Numbered from the stretch's first letter, positions 50,885 through 60,643 are shown. The stretch is DNA of 64,000 bases from Nevskia soli DSM 19509 (GCF_000711955.1 NZ_KL544000.1:98719-162718); one strand, 5' to 3'. Numbers and translations are program-made. Notes: generated from the letters alone by a model not told the origin.

Positions 50885-52498
50885 TCACTGCACTTCGTCG
50901 AAGCCGCGCGTCGGCGCGGTGGCCGCCGGGACCGCATTGCCGAAGTAGTCCACGCCGCCGTTGTTGACGATCACCACGCCGCTGGCCTTGGCCGGCGAGG
51001 TCGCCGCCAGCCCGTAGCCGCCCACCGCAGCCAGGCCCGCCGGCGCCACGGCGGCCGGCGCGATCATCTGCGGGTCCGCCACGATCTTGGCCGCGTCCGC
51101 CGGCTCGCCCGCGGTGTGGTTGCCGAAGATCAGGTTGTTGCTGATCACCGTGCCCGTGCCCTTGGGCTGCACCCAGGTGCCGGTGCCGAGGTTCACGATC
51201 ACGTTGTTGCGGAAGTACCAGCTGTTATTGTTGTCGCCGCTCCAGCCTTCCTGGTAGGTCGGGTGCGCGTGCAGGCCCGGCGCGATGTAGACCGTGTTGT
51301 TGTAGATGTTGACGCCGGACATCAGACCGCTGGAGAGCGTGAACACGCCGTTGGCGGCGAAGGCGTCGTTGACGCTGAGGTTGTAGCGCACGATGCCGCC
51401 GGTGCCGGAGAAATTCCCGCCCATCAGCAGGAAGGCGCCGCCCTGGTTGTCGTGGCTGTAGTTGTACTGGACGGTCGTGTTGCTGGTCAGCAGGTCGATG
51501 TCGTAGGCCTCGCCGTCGACAACGTGGGTTTGCACGCCGGAGACCTCGTTGTACTGCATCACGCTGTTGGTGGTCTTGGCGACGAACATGCCGGCGGCGC
51601 CTGGCTCGGTGGAGCCGGAGACGGTGACCAGGCCGGCGGCGTCGATGACGTTGTGGTCGATCATGTTGTTGATCGAGCCGGTGAGGATGATGCCGTCGCT
51701 GTCGATGTTCTTGAGATGGTTGCCGGAGATGGTGACGTTCTTGCTGAGCGCGTCCTGGGAGACGGCGTAGAGGAAGCCGGTCGAGTAGTCGGTGAAGACG
51801 ATGCCGGTTCGGCCGACGTTCTCGACGGTGTTGTTGAGGATCTGGATGCCTTCCCAGCTGCTGGCGCCATTGCTGAAGCCGTTCATGGCGTCGGCCAGCA
51901 CGGCGATGCCGCCATTGGTCTGCGGGTTGGCGCCGGAGCAGACAAAGCAGCCGTTCACGTCGTGGACGTAGTTGTCGATGATGGTGATGCCGTGCTTGCC
52001 GGTGCCGCTGGTGTTGTTGACCAGGATGCCGCTGCGGTTCGCGCCGGGGGAAGTCACGGTGCCGACATTGTTCTTGCCGTTGTCGTTGACCACTTCCAGG
52101 CCGCTGATGGTCCAGTACGAGACGTTCAGCAGCATCACTGCCGCGCCGCCGGAGTTGCCGCCGGCCACATTGCGGCCGTCGACGTACGGCCGCGGGCCGT
52201 CGCCATAGGCGCCGATGGTGATCGGGTTGCCGCTCACGCCCGAACCCTTCGGGTTGAGCTGCTCGATCCACTGCTGGCCGGCGCGCAGCAGGATGCTGTC
52301 GCCTTGCGAGAAGGTGGTCGCGTTGACCTTGGCCAGCGTCTTCCACGGCGCGGCCTGGCTGGTGCCGGTGTTGCTGTCCGAGCCGTTGGTGGCGTCGACG
52401 TAGTACGTCGTGTTGGTGGCGAAGGCCGGCGCGGCGAACAGCACGCCAGCGCCTGCGAGGGCAACGACCGTCGCCCGCATCCCGAGATTCCTGCGCAT
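50885..52498 (-). CDS. Exported parallel beta-helix protein, copy 1
   Basis: A 537-residue protein with a Sec signal peptide (1-~27, ending APAFA) and many short beta-helix coils of the right-handed parallel beta-helix type (NNTVENVGRTGIVF; NHLKNIDSDGIILTGSINNMIDHNVI; YNYSHDNQGGAFLL). The opening TTYYVDATNGSDSNTGTSQAAPWKTLAKVNA is shared by polysaccharide lyases and phage-type depolymerases. It could bind or cleave a polysaccharide. Ribosome site GGAGGAG. A direct-repeat motif at 52693 stands ~195 bases upstream. No catalytic residues can be assigned. Confidence 0.8.
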   Translation of the reverse strand: MRRNLGMRATVVALAGAGVLFAAPAFATNTTYYVDATNGSDSNTGTSQAAPWKTLAKVNATTFSQGDSILLRAGQQWIEQLNPKGSGVSGNPITIGAYGDGPRPYVDGRNVAGGNSGGAAVMLLNVSYWTISGLEVVNDNGKNNVGTVTSPGANRSGILVNNTSGTGKHGITIIDNYVHDVNGCFVCSGANPQTNGGIAVLADAMNGFSNGASSWEGIQILNNTVENVGRTGIVFTDYSTGFLYAVSQDALSKNVTISGNHLKNIDSDGIILTGSINNMIDHNVIDAAGLVTVSGSTEPGAAGMFVAKTTNSVMQYNEVSGVQTHVVDGEAYDIDLLTSNTTVQYNYSHDNQGGAFLLMGGNFSGTGGIVRYNLSVNDAFAANGVFTLSSGLMSGVNIYNNTVYIAPGLHAHPTYQEGWSGDNNNSWYFRNNVIVNLGTGTWVQPKGTGTVISNNLIFGNHTAGEPADAAKIVADPQMIAPAAVAPAGLAAVGGYGLAATSPAKASGVVIVNNGGVDYFGNAVPAATAPTRGFDEVQ

Positions 52499-52692
52499 GC
52501 AATACTCCTCCGTGATGGTCACGCCGGACGCAGCGGTGCCGTTGACCGTTGTGGGGTAAAAAAGGAAATGCAGAATTTTTCTCTTCCGTAGCTTGTTATC
52601 GGGCTCGCCTGGGCACGGCAGTGCGTACGGAGGCCGCGAGCCTTGTTGTTATCGTTCCCCCGAGATTTGCATTGTAATTGGGGGCAAGAGGC

Positions 52693-52723
52693 GATTCCGG
52701 ACGATAATTGTGATTTCCGGACC
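52693..52723 (-). promoter_or_regulatory. Direct-repeat operator motif, copy A
   Basis: On the minus strand, GGTCCGGAAATC and GTCCGGAATC are two TCCGGAA units about 19-20 bases apart, the spacing of two helical turns usual for AraC-type sites. It lies upstream of the beta-helix gene. Matches copy C at 54061 in about 26 of 31 positions. Confidence 0.6.
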
Positions 52724-52762
52724 GGCCGATGCGGTGAAGGACCGGCCAGGAAATCACGGTCC

Positions 52763-53815
52763 TCACGACCGCGACTCCGTGCAGGGAGGCGCGGTATCGG
52801 ACTTGCGGAAGCGCTTCAAGAAGGCCCAGGACATTTCCGCGCCGCTGGGCGCCTTGGGGTCCGTGAATTTTCTCAGCTTGGGATCGGACGAGCCTCCCGG
52901 CCAGAAGTGCTGCATCTGCTCGATGCGCACCTGCTCGAGGATGCGGCAGCCATCCCCGTCCAGGTAGGTATCCACGTGATAGGGGTAGCCCCCGTCCGCC
53001 GGCGTCACATCGGTGGTTTGCGCAGGAGAAAGGGGAAACGGCGATGCCCCGTTCCCGGAAACCACCAGATTGTTCGTCATCAGCCATTGCCGGATCGCGT
53101 TCGCCCCGCTCGCCGGCGTGGCCGCCGGATCCTGCTCGCCCTGGAAGTCGATCAAGGGGACGACGCGGGCGTAGGACCCCATCGCCGCATGCGCCGCGAG
53201 CGCCAGCACCGCGGGCGGCGTCAAGTCCGGACCCAGCGGCTGGCCCACGCCGAGAAGACCGATGCCGTAAGCGCCGCCCTCCGCGATGCCGATGGCCGCG
53301 TACAGATCCGGATAGGTCGCGCCCATGATGCTGGTCTCCCAGCCGCCGGCCGACATGCCGACGATATAGACGCGCTCCGGGTCCACGTTCCACGTCGCCA
53401 TGGCCTTGCGCGTCAGTTCCGCGATGGCCTGCGCGTCTCCGACGCCGCGAACCATCTCCACCGGATCGTAGAAATGCCAGGCCTGCACCAGGTGCGGACC
53501 GATGGCGCCGCTGGTCTCGTTGTCCGGATACATCATGATGAACCCTTCGCGCGCCGCCACCGGATCGAACAGGCTCGCGGCGCGCTGCTGCTCCGCCGTG
53601 GTATTGGCGCCGTGCAGCAGTACCACCAGGGGCGCCGGCGTATCGGAGCTTACGGAGGCGGGGATGTAGACCAGGCTGCGATAGTTGCCGAAGGCATTGG
53701 CGTAGCGGATTTCGGCATTCGTGTCCTGGCCGACAGGCTCCGACCCGGTGCAGCCGGCGAGAAGAAAAAACAGCCCGCACAAGACGAGCGCGGTACCGCG
53801 CCGATATTGGTTCAT
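52763..53815 (-). CDS. PHB-depolymerase-like esterase, lipoprotein
   Basis: A 350-residue alpha/beta hydrolase of the LpqC/PHB depolymerase-type esterase group. Signal peptide with lipobox LLAGC, oxyanion PLVVLLHG, nucleophile GMSAGG (~155), Asp in DFQGEQD and His near MQHFWPGG. Enzymes of this kind cleave feruloyl, acetyl or short polyester bonds outside the cell. A copy of the operator motif lies ~110 bases upstream. Confidence 0.8.
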   Translation of the reverse strand: MNQYRRGTALVLCGLFFLLAGCTGSEPVGQDTNAEIRYANAFGNYRSLVYIPASVSSDTPAPLVVLLHGANTTAEQQRAASLFDPVAAREGFIMMYPDNETSGAIGPHLVQAWHFYDPVEMVRGVGDAQAIAELTRKAMATWNVDPERVYIVGMSAGGWETSIMGATYPDLYAAIGIAEGGAYGIGLLGVGQPLGPDLTPPAVLALAAHAAMGSYARVVPLIDFQGEQDPAATPASGANAIRQWLMTNNLVVSGNGASPFPLSPAQTTDVTPADGGYPYHVDTYLDGDGCRILEQVRIEQMQHFWPGGSSDPKLRKFTDPKAPSGAEMSWAFLKRFRKSDTAPPCTESRS

Positions 53816-53925
53816 TCCGATGACAATCCCCCAGGCGGCCTGCGTCTTTAAGTGTTTTCGTCGCGCCCATCGGTCAGGCCTGCCGGCTGGATACTAAACA
53901 ACAGGCGGCGGCGAGCGTGACGCAT

Positions 53926-53953
53926 ATTCCGGACGCTGATTTGGGATTTTCGG
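53926..53953 (-). promoter_or_regulatory. Direct-repeat operator motif, copy B
   Basis: ATTCCGGACGCTGATT followed by GGGATTTTCGG aligns with copy A (ATTCCGGACGATAATT..GATTTCCGG); the second half-site has decayed. Located ~110 bases upstream of the esterase start. Confidence 0.5.
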
Positions 53954-54060
53954 CAATTTCCGCCGGGCGGTGGCGGTTTTTTCCGCCCCGCTCGCCAAGT
54001 GGGGAGCCGCGACGCGAGGAAGGGGCTTGCCGGCAGGCGGCAATCCATCCCTCGTCGGCG

Positions 54061-54091
54061 GGTCCGGAAATCGCAACTGCGGTCCGGAATC
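54061..54091 (+). promoter_or_regulatory. Direct-repeat operator motif, copy C
   Basis: GGTCCGGAAATCGCAACTGC and GGTCCGGAATC: two GGTCCGGAA units 20 bases apart on the plus strand, ~95 bases before the GTG of DUF6351 copy 2. Strongest copy of the motif. Confidence 0.65.
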
Positions 54092-54184
54092 CCGGCTTGC
54101 GCCGACGCACAATGCTGGCTTCCTGTTGCTGGCGCCAGAACAAATACAAGCGCCGCGCCGCCTTGCACAACCGGGGAGAATCGA

Positions 54185-56452
54185 GTGCACAAGAATGTTG
54201 TGCGGCTGCTGTTGCTGCTGTCGGCCGGTGCTTTTCTGATCGCATGCGGCCAAAGCAGCCCGGTTTCCGGCGGCGGCTCCAGGCTGATCCGGGTGCTGTC
54301 GAATCGGGCCGATCTGATCAGCGGCGGGGATGCGCTCATCGAGGTGGTGCTCTCCGGACACGCACCGTCGGAAGCCAGGGTGTCCTTGAACGGCACCGAC
54401 GTCACCCAGCGCTTTTCCCTGGATCCGCAAAACAGGTTCGTGGGCCTGGTCCAGGGTATGCGCGTCGGCACCAATACGATCACGGCCACCGTCGGCGACG
54501 ATAGCGGCGGAGCCACCATCGTGAATCACCCGAGCGGAGGACCGATATTCGCCGGCCCGCAGCTGCAGCCGTGGACGTGCCAGGCCGCGGCGGTGGATGC
54601 GCAGTGCAACCAGGCGCCGGTCTACCAGTACTTCTACCTCTCCTCGAACCCGCTCAAGGTCGGGCTGCAGCCGTACGACCCGGCGAACCCCGCCGCGGAT
54701 GTGGCGCGGACTACAACCGACCAGGGCGCGACTTTGCCGTTCATCGTGCGCGAGGAGATCGGCTACCTGGACCGGGATCAGTACGCCATCGCCGTGCTCT
54801 ACCAGCCGGGCCAGGACTGGAGCGCCGTCCAGCCGCAAAAGCAGTTCAACCACAAGCTGGTGATCATGCACGGCCACGCCTGCGGCGTGGCCTACCAGGC
54901 CGGCACCGCGCCCAGCGTGCTGAGCTATGCCCCGGCCAATGTGCTGGGCCTCGCTGGGATCAGCCTCAGCCTGCCGACGCAGATCATCCCGGACAGCGCG
55001 ATCCATGCCTTGGGCAGGGGCTACGCCGTAATGTCCACGGCCCTGGACAATAGCGACCACAACTGCAACGTGGCCCTGCAAGCCGAGTCGCTGATGATGG
55101 CCAAGGAGCACCTGGTCGAGGCCTACGGCACCCTGCGCTACACCATCGGCACCGGCTGCTCCGGCGGATCACTCGCCCAGCAGCAGATCGCGAATGCCTA
55201 CCCGGGGATCTACCAGGGCGTCGTCATCACCTGCTCGTTCCCCGACGCCTGGAGCACGGCGACGCAGTTCGCCGACTACCACCTGCTGCTGGGCTACTTC
55301 AACGACCGCTCGAAATGGGCGGCAGGGGTCTCCTGGCCGGAGCCGCAGCAGGCGGCGGTGATGGGACACATCTCGACCCTGAATGCCAACGTCAGCGAAT
55401 CGGCTCAATTCCACGTCGCGGTACCGACCGATCATTGCTCGGGCATCAATGCGCAGGACCGTTACGACGCGAAGTCCAATCCGGGCGGGGTGCGCTGCAC
55501 CATCACGGACGCGGCGATCAATCTGCTCGGCCCGCGTCCGCCGGAGCTGTGGACGGACAGCGAAAAGGTCGCCGGGCATGGGTTTGCCGGCTTCCCGGTC
55601 GACAACGTCGGCGTGCAATACGGTCTGTCCGCCCTGAAGTCGGGCAAGATCAGCGCGGCCCAGTTCGTGGACCTGAACCTCAAGATCGGCGGCCTCGATG
55701 TCGATACCAATGCCACCGCATCCAGGACCGCGGCGGTCGAGCCCGCGCTGGCCAATGCCTATCGCGCGGGCATGATCAACGAGACCACGAACTACGACCA
55801 GACCGCCATCATCGATTGCCGCGGCCCGGACCCCGGCCTGTTCCATGATGCGTATCGCGCCTTCGCCATCCGCGCCCGCCTGGACGCCGCGCACGGCTCG
55901 CATGCCAACCAGGTCATCTGGGAAGGGCCGTTCCTGATCGTCGGCGACACCGCCTGTAACGTCAACGGCCTCGACGCCATGGATCGCTGGCTGTCTGCGG
56001 TGGAGATCGATCTGGGCAACACCGCGATTGCGGCCAAGCTCGTCGCCGACAAGCCTGGGGACATCGGCGACGCGTGCTGGAGCGGCATTGGAGTCAAGCT
56101 GGGCGACAGCTTATGCGGCGAAGCGGTAGTGCCGATCCTGGCCACGCCGCGCATCGTCGCCGGCGACGCCATCACCACCGACACCAACAAATGCCAACTC
56201 AAGCCGCTTGACCGTGCCGGAGACTATGGCGCGGTGACGTTCACCGATGCGCAGTGGGCGCAGCTACAAGGGCTGTTCAAGGACGGCGTGTGCGATTTCA
56301 GCAAGCCCGGCGTCGACAAGCAGCCGACCATTGCCTGGCAGACCTACGAGGGCAACGGCGGCGCGGTCCTTTATGGCGGCACGCCGCTGCCAGTGGCACC
56401 GCCGAATTCAGGCGGCGGCCTGGCCGGCCCCGCTTTCGCGCCATTTCAATAA
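54185..56452 (+). CDS. DUF6351-type lipoprotein hydrolase, copy 2
   Basis: A 755-residue paralog of the 47393-49696 protein with the same order: lipobox LIAC, Ig-like IRVLSNRADLISGGDALIEVVL, GTGCSGGS nucleophile elbow (~324), CRGPDPGLFHDAYRAFAIRARLD and C-terminal GTPLPVAPPNSGGG. GTG 54185 follows GGGGAGA and gives a natural signal peptide; the longer frame from 53999 runs through the operator motif. Likely secreted ester or polymer hydrolase. Confidence 0.75.
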   Translation: MHKNVVRLLLLLSAGAFLIACGQSSPVSGGGSRLIRVLSNRADLISGGDALIEVVLSGHAPSEARVSLNGTDVTQRFSLDPQNRFVGLVQGMRVGTNTITATVGDDSGGATIVNHPSGGPIFAGPQLQPWTCQAAAVDAQCNQAPVYQYFYLSSNPLKVGLQPYDPANPAADVARTTTDQGATLPFIVREEIGYLDRDQYAIAVLYQPGQDWSAVQPQKQFNHKLVIMHGHACGVAYQAGTAPSVLSYAPANVLGLAGISLSLPTQIIPDSAIHALGRGYAVMSTALDNSDHNCNVALQAESLMMAKEHLVEAYGTLRYTIGTGCSGGSLAQQQIANAYPGIYQGVVITCSFPDAWSTATQFADYHLLLGYFNDRSKWAAGVSWPEPQQAAVMGHISTLNANVSESAQFHVAVPTDHCSGINAQDRYDAKSNPGGVRCTITDAAINLLGPRPPELWTDSEKVAGHGFAGFPVDNVGVQYGLSALKSGKISAAQFVDLNLKIGGLDVDTNATASRTAAVEPALANAYRAGMINETTNYDQTAIIDCRGPDPGLFHDAYRAFAIRARLDAAHGSHANQVIWEGPFLIVGDTACNVNGLDAMDRWLSAVEIDLGNTAIAAKLVADKPGDIGDACWSGIGVKLGDSLCGEAVVPILATPRIVAGDAITTDTNKCQLKPLDRAGDYGAVTFTDAQWAQLQGLFKDGVCDFSKPGVDKQPTIAWQTYEGNGGAVLYGGTPLPVAPPNSGGGLAGPAFAPFQ

Positions 56453-56829
56453 AGCCGGTCCGGCGCCGCTCATGGGGTCTGGCCCGCGTGGCGACAGTTT
56501 CCAAACCGACTGGTTGGTGGTGGCTATCGAGTCACTGCTGGACGGCAAGCGGACCGAGGTGCCTGCGACTGCCGGCGTGGAGGTCGATGACGCGACATTT
56601 ATCGGCGCGCCGACGAAACGCCCCCCATGTCGCACCCGAGGTCAATACCCATGGCAGTGTCGGGCTTGGCCTCAGGCATGCTGAAGGTCGAGCAGGCAAT
56701 CTCCGCGGAGACAAGCAGCAGCTCGCCGCCGTATTCGGCCGAGGCCAACCGTTTCGTTTTGGTACGATCATGGCGCCATCTCAGAGAACAATGTCTTTAG
56801 ACATCACCCTTCGCCAATAGGGGATATTC
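56453..56829. other. 377-base gap without a convincing gene
   Basis: Several short plus-strand frames exist (one beginning near 56470 reads GDSFQTDWLVVAIESLLDG), but none has a consistent start, ribosome site and codon use. It may hold a decayed gene. No repeat, terminator or known RNA element was seen. Confidence 0.4.
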
Positions 56830-57609
56830 ATGCCCACTGATACAGGCGCACTGGAGTTATGGCAATTCCGCCTTTCCTTGTACCCGGAAAAGGCTCGCTG
56901 GGCGCTGGACTACAAGGGCATCCCGCATGTGCGTCGTTCGCTGTTACCGGGGCCACACATTCCGAAGCTGCTGCCGCGCTTCGGCCAGAAATGCATGCCG
57001 ATCCTGACCCACGGCGATATCGTGGTGAAGGGATCGGCCGCAGTGATCGACCATCTCGAACGTGCCTTTCCGACACCGGCGCTGTATCCAGCCGATCCGG
57101 CGCTGCGCGCTCGCGCGCTAGAGCTGCAAACCTGGTTCGATGATGCCGGAATGCAAATCCGCCGCGCGTTCTTTCACGAGGTGCTGCCCGCGGGCGCTTA
57201 CTTCGCCGACCTGTTTTCGACCGGCTATCCCGCGTCGGCTCGCACGCTGTACCGCGCAGGCTTTCCCGTTACGCGGCGGGTGATGAAGATGGACATGCGG
57301 ATCACCAAACGCGGCGTCGAAGAGGGCCTGAGCCGCATGCTGGAAGCACTGGATCTAGTGATCAAGAACCTCGGGCCGCATGGCTATCTGGTCGGTGACC
57401 GTTTCAGCGTGGCCGATCTCACCGCTGCGGTCGTGCTGCACCCGGCGGCGCTGCCGGACCAATACCCACTCGCATATCCTCATCCGCGGCCACCGCAACT
57501 CGAGCAATGGCTGGCACGCTGGGCCAGGCATCCGGCCACCGATTGGGTGCGAGAGATGTACCAACGCCATCGCGGGCAATCGGCAGCTACCGAAGATTGC
57601 AACGGATGA
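56830..57609 (+). CDS. Glutathione S-transferase family protein
   Basis: A 259-residue GST-fold protein. The N-terminal thioredoxin-like domain is seen in LELWQFRLSLYPEKARWALDYKGIPH, then CMPILTHGDIVVKGSAAVIDHLERAFP (the gamma-site Pro and Ser), and the C-terminal helical domain has LVGDRFSVADLTAAVV, the N-capping box. It conjugates or reduces electrophiles with glutathione in the cytoplasm. ATG 56830 follows a weak GGGGATATTC site. It lies at the end of the hydrolase cluster. Confidence 0.8.
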   Translation: MPTDTGALELWQFRLSLYPEKARWALDYKGIPHVRRSLLPGPHIPKLLPRFGQKCMPILTHGDIVVKGSAAVIDHLERAFPTPALYPADPALRARALELQTWFDDAGMQIRRAFFHEVLPAGAYFADLFSTGYPASARTLYRAGFPVTRRVMKMDMRITKRGVEEGLSRMLEALDLVIKNLGPHGYLVGDRFSVADLTAAVVLHPAALPDQYPLAYPHPRPPQLEQWLARWARHPATDWVREMYQRHRGQSAATEDCNG

Positions 57610-57854
57610 GATTCCGGCGCTGGACGTTATAGGGTTCAACTTGCGGCCTTTAATAGGCCAGGCGCGCCGCCTGATTGATCGCTCACAGTCTTGGGCAACC
57701 ATCGTGGAGCTATCGGCCAGCCCTTTCTGGTGCAACCTGCGAATTCATCCCCGGCATGGACATGGAGGGAAATAGCGCCAGCCTGCCGATCAGCGACGTC
57801 GGCTTCGGGCCTGCGAACCGGACATGCCTCAAAACCCAGAAGCTGACATCCCTC

Positions 57855-58129
57855 TCACGGATCTGGCAGCTGCGTGGAACCGGGATACAAGGCAGGCGGG
57901 TTGTAGTCGATCCATTGGTCCCTGCCCTGGCCGGGGACCGGCACTTCCGCACGGCTGGCTTGCGCCAGCGTGCCCAGCGTCGTTTAGACGGCAGCGCCGG
58001 CGCTGGCGGACCCAGGTCCGGCGGAGAACTGCTGCCGCAGCCGGCCAGAAGCACCATTCCGGCAAGGATGGCGCCGACCCGCCAGTCGGCGTCCATCACT
58101 CGGGGCTTCTTTGATTCCGCTGCGGCCAT
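57855..58129 (-). pseudogene. Frameshifted lipoprotein remnant
   Basis: A signal peptide with lipobox (VGAILAGMVLLAGCGSSSPP) continues in frame for only a short distance; the sensible continuation (TLGTLAQASRAEVPVPGQGR, then DQWIDYNPPALYPGSTQLP) is in another frame and stops at 57855. The piece resembles the N-terminus of an exported hydrolase. It is probably a decayed gene of the surrounding cluster. Confidence 0.45.
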
Positions 58130-58182
58130 GGGTCCGAACAAGTGCCCGCATTCCGCGGGCATCCCCGTTTCGTCCAGTTTTC

Positions 58183-59874
58183 TCAGTAATTCACGGCTTC
58201 GTAAAACCCGCGGGTCGGTGATGCTGTCGGTGATACGGGCCGGCCGAAATAGTCCCGGCCGCCATTGCCGGAAATCACCGCTCCGCTCGCCGCCGCCGGC
58301 GACCCGCTCGACACCCGATAGCCCGACACCGATGCGATGCCGTAGGGCGCAGTCGCGGCCGCAGCGATGAACTGCGGATCGGTGACGAGCTTGTGCGCAT
58401 CGCCGGGCTCGCCTGAAGGGTGGTTGCCGTAATACAGGTTGTTGGAGAAGGCGACGTTCCATCCCGCCGGATTGGTGTAGTTGCCGGTGCCGAAGTTGGC
58501 AATGACGTTGTTGTCGAAATTCCAGATATTGAAATTCACATAGGAAGCGTTGCAGCTGTTGCAAAGGATCGGGTTGGAGGGCAATCCCGCGGCAATGTAG
58601 ATCGTGTTGTTGTAGATGTTGACGGTGCCAAGGGGCCCATATTCCGAGGTGATGACACCTTTAACGCCGCTATAGCCGTCGTTGACGCTGAGGTTATAGC
58701 GCACCGTGAGGTTGGTTCCGCTCACGAAGTTTTGGCCCTCCATCAGCAAGAAGCCGCCTTGATTGTCGTGGCTATAGTTGTACTGGATGATGGTGTTGGA
58801 GGCGAAAAGGTCGTTGTCGAAGGCCTGTCCATCGACTCCTCCCGCGCTCAGGACACCATAAACCTCGTTGTACTGCATGGTGACGCCGCTCGTCTTCTCG
58901 GCCCAGATGCCGCCTGAGGTTGCTTCGCCCCCAGCCACTGTCTTCAAGCCGGCCTTGCCGACGATGTTGTGGTCGATCAGGCCGTTCTGCACCCCCGACA
59001 GGGTGATGCCATCGCCGTCGACGCTGTACACCCCATTACCCTGGATCGTGACGCTGTTGCTCATCGCGGCCGGAACGATGGCGAAGTAGCTCAGTCCGAC
59101 CGAGTTGTCCCAGAAGACGATGCCTTCGCGCCCGGCGCTGCTGACCGTGTTGTTGAGGATCTGCACGTTGTTGTAGCTTTCGTATCCTGCAGCCACTGCG
59201 CTGGCCCAGGGAACGTTCGACACATCGGCCGCAATCACAATCCCGCCGTTGACATGCCCGTCGATGCCGCTGGAGCTGCAGACGAAACAGCCGTTGACGT
59301 CGTGCACGTAATTGTTCCGGATGGTGATGCCGGATAGCACCCCACCGCTTTCGTTGTCGACGAAAATGCCGCTGCGGTTGATGCCGGTGCCGCTGCCGAG
59401 GGCGTTGATGGTGCCGACGTTGTCCACGCCGGAGTCATTGACGACCTCAAGGCCATCGATGGTCCAGCCGCCCTGGTTGAACAGGTAGACCGCGGCGCCG
59501 CTGCTCAGCGAACTGCCGTCGATGATCGGCTTGGCGCCGCCGCCGTAGTTCGAAATGACGATGGGTGATGCGACCGTGCCGGATCCCAGCGGATGCAGCT
59601 GGCCGGCCCAGCTCTGCCCGGTCTTGAACAGGATCGAATCGCCGGCGCTGAACGTCGTCGCATTCACCTTCGCCAGCGTTTGCCAGGCCGTAGTTGTGCT
59701 CGTTCCCGCCGCGCTGTCGGAACCCGCCGCCGCATCGACGTAATACGTTGCGGCCAAGGCAAGGCCCGGCGCCCCCATGACCATCACGGCCGCGATGGCC
59801 GCCGCGCAGCGCCGCAGCGCCCGTGCGCGCAGGCGTCGATCCGGCAACCGCGCTTCATTGGACTTCCCAAGCAT
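58183..59874 (-). CDS. Exported parallel beta-helix protein, copy 2
   Basis: A 563-residue paralog of the 50885-52498 protein: signal peptide (1-~42, ending GLALA), ATYYVDAAAGSDSAAGTSTTTAWQTLAKVNATTFSAGD at the start, repeated coils (NNYVHDVNGCFVC; NNTVSSAGREGIVFWDN), and a SPTRGFYEAVNY end. Good ribosome site AGGAGGAATGCC before ATG 59874. Divergent from a TetR gene across an AT-rich palindrome, so its regulation differs from copy 1. A fragment of a third copy lies at 60690-60932. Confidence 0.8.
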   Translation of the reverse strand: MLGKSNEARLPDRRLRARALRRCAAAIAAVMVMGAPGLALAATYYVDAAAGSDSAAGTSTTTAWQTLAKVNATTFSAGDSILFKTGQSWAGQLHPLGSGTVASPIVISNYGGGAKPIIDGSSLSSGAAVYLFNQGGWTIDGLEVVNDSGVDNVGTINALGSGTGINRSGIFVDNESGGVLSGITIRNNYVHDVNGCFVCSSSGIDGHVNGGIVIAADVSNVPWASAVAAGYESYNNVQILNNTVSSAGREGIVFWDNSVGLSYFAIVPAAMSNSVTIQGNGVYSVDGDGITLSGVQNGLIDHNIVGKAGLKTVAGGEATSGGIWAEKTSGVTMQYNEVYGVLSAGGVDGQAFDNDLFASNTIIQYNYSHDNQGGFLLMEGQNFVSGTNLTVRYNLSVNDGYSGVKGVITSEYGPLGTVNIYNNTIYIAAGLPSNPILCNSCNASYVNFNIWNFDNNVIANFGTGNYTNPAGWNVAFSNNLYYGNHPSGEPGDAHKLVTDPQFIAAAATAPYGIASVSGYRVSSGSPAAASGAVISGNGGRDYFGRPVSPTASPTRGFYEAVNY

Positions 59875-59972
59875 GGCATTCCTCCTGATGTCGTTGTGGA
59901 TGCGGCGAGCGCCGAATTCCCGGGCTTGCTCAGGCGCCCAATAATGAACTCGGCAGTCCATGAAAGCATTCG

Positions 59973-59998
59973 ATTAATGAACTGTCAAGTACATTAAT
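59973..59998. promoter_or_regulatory. TetR operator
   Basis: ATTAATG (59973-59979) and CATTAAT (59992-59998) are perfect inverted halves 12 bases apart. Ten bases upstream of the TetR start and ~100 before the beta-helix start on the other strand, it can control both. Confidence 0.6.
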
Positions 59999-60007
59999 AT
60001 AGTTGGC

Positions 60008-60643
60008 ATGATGCTGACCTTGAAGTCACTGCCCAAAGGGCGCCATAACCTCAGCCGCGCGCAGGTAGAGGCCTCGCAGCGCACCCGCCTGCTGAAGGCT
60101 GCGGTTGAGCTGGGGACCGAGCGGGGCTTCGCGCCGCTGACCTTGACGGACATCGTCCGACGCGCAGGCGTCGCGCGCTCGACCTTCTACGAATACTTCG
60201 CGGACAAGGAACAGTGCTTCCTGGAGGCGTTCGATTACGCGGCAAGCCGGGTGCTCGAACGCGTGCTTGCGCTCGAGCCGCCTCCCGCTGGCACCTCTCC
60301 GGTCCACGCGTACATCGCCAAATTGCTGGAGCTCTGCGTGCAGGAGCCGGGCCTGGTGCGGCTGGTCGCCGCGGACGCCGAAGCGCTCGGCCCGGCGGCC
60401 GCGGAGCGCCAGCGCGCGGTGCGGGACCGGATCGCGGACGGGCTAGTCAGGCTCCGTGACTTCCTGCGCCGCGACGAACCCAAATTCGCGCCGATAAGCC
60501 ACATCCGCGCGCTCGCCATCGTCGGCGCCATCACCGAAGTGCTCCGGCACACCTTCTACGCATCCGGAATTGACGCGCTTCCCAAGCTGCAGGCGGAACT
60601 CGCCGCGGTCGTACTCGCTCTGCTCGAGGCCCCGCCAGCCTGA
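60008..60643 (+). CDS. TetR-family regulator
   Basis: A 211-residue TetR protein; helix-turn-helix FAPLTLTDIVRRAGVARSTFYEYFADKEQC (~41-70) and a divergent helical ligand domain. The divergent beta-helix gene is its likely target. ATG 60008 and 60011 (MM) are both possible starts. Good codon use. Confidence 0.85.
   Translation: MMLTLKSLPKGRHNLSRAQVEASQRTRLLKAAVELGTERGFAPLTLTDIVRRAGVARSTFYEYFADKEQCFLEAFDYAASRVLERVLALEPPPAGTSPVHAYIAKLLELCVQEPGLVRLVAADAEALGPAAAERQRAVRDRIADGLVRLRDFLRRDEPKFAPISHIRALAIVGAITEVLRHTFYASGIDALPKLQAELAAVVLALLEAPPA

Noticed and set aside
50699..52591. 630-aa plus-strand open frame opposite beta-helix copy 1
   Set aside because: Val/Asp/His-rich shadow produced by the repetitive beta-helix gene.
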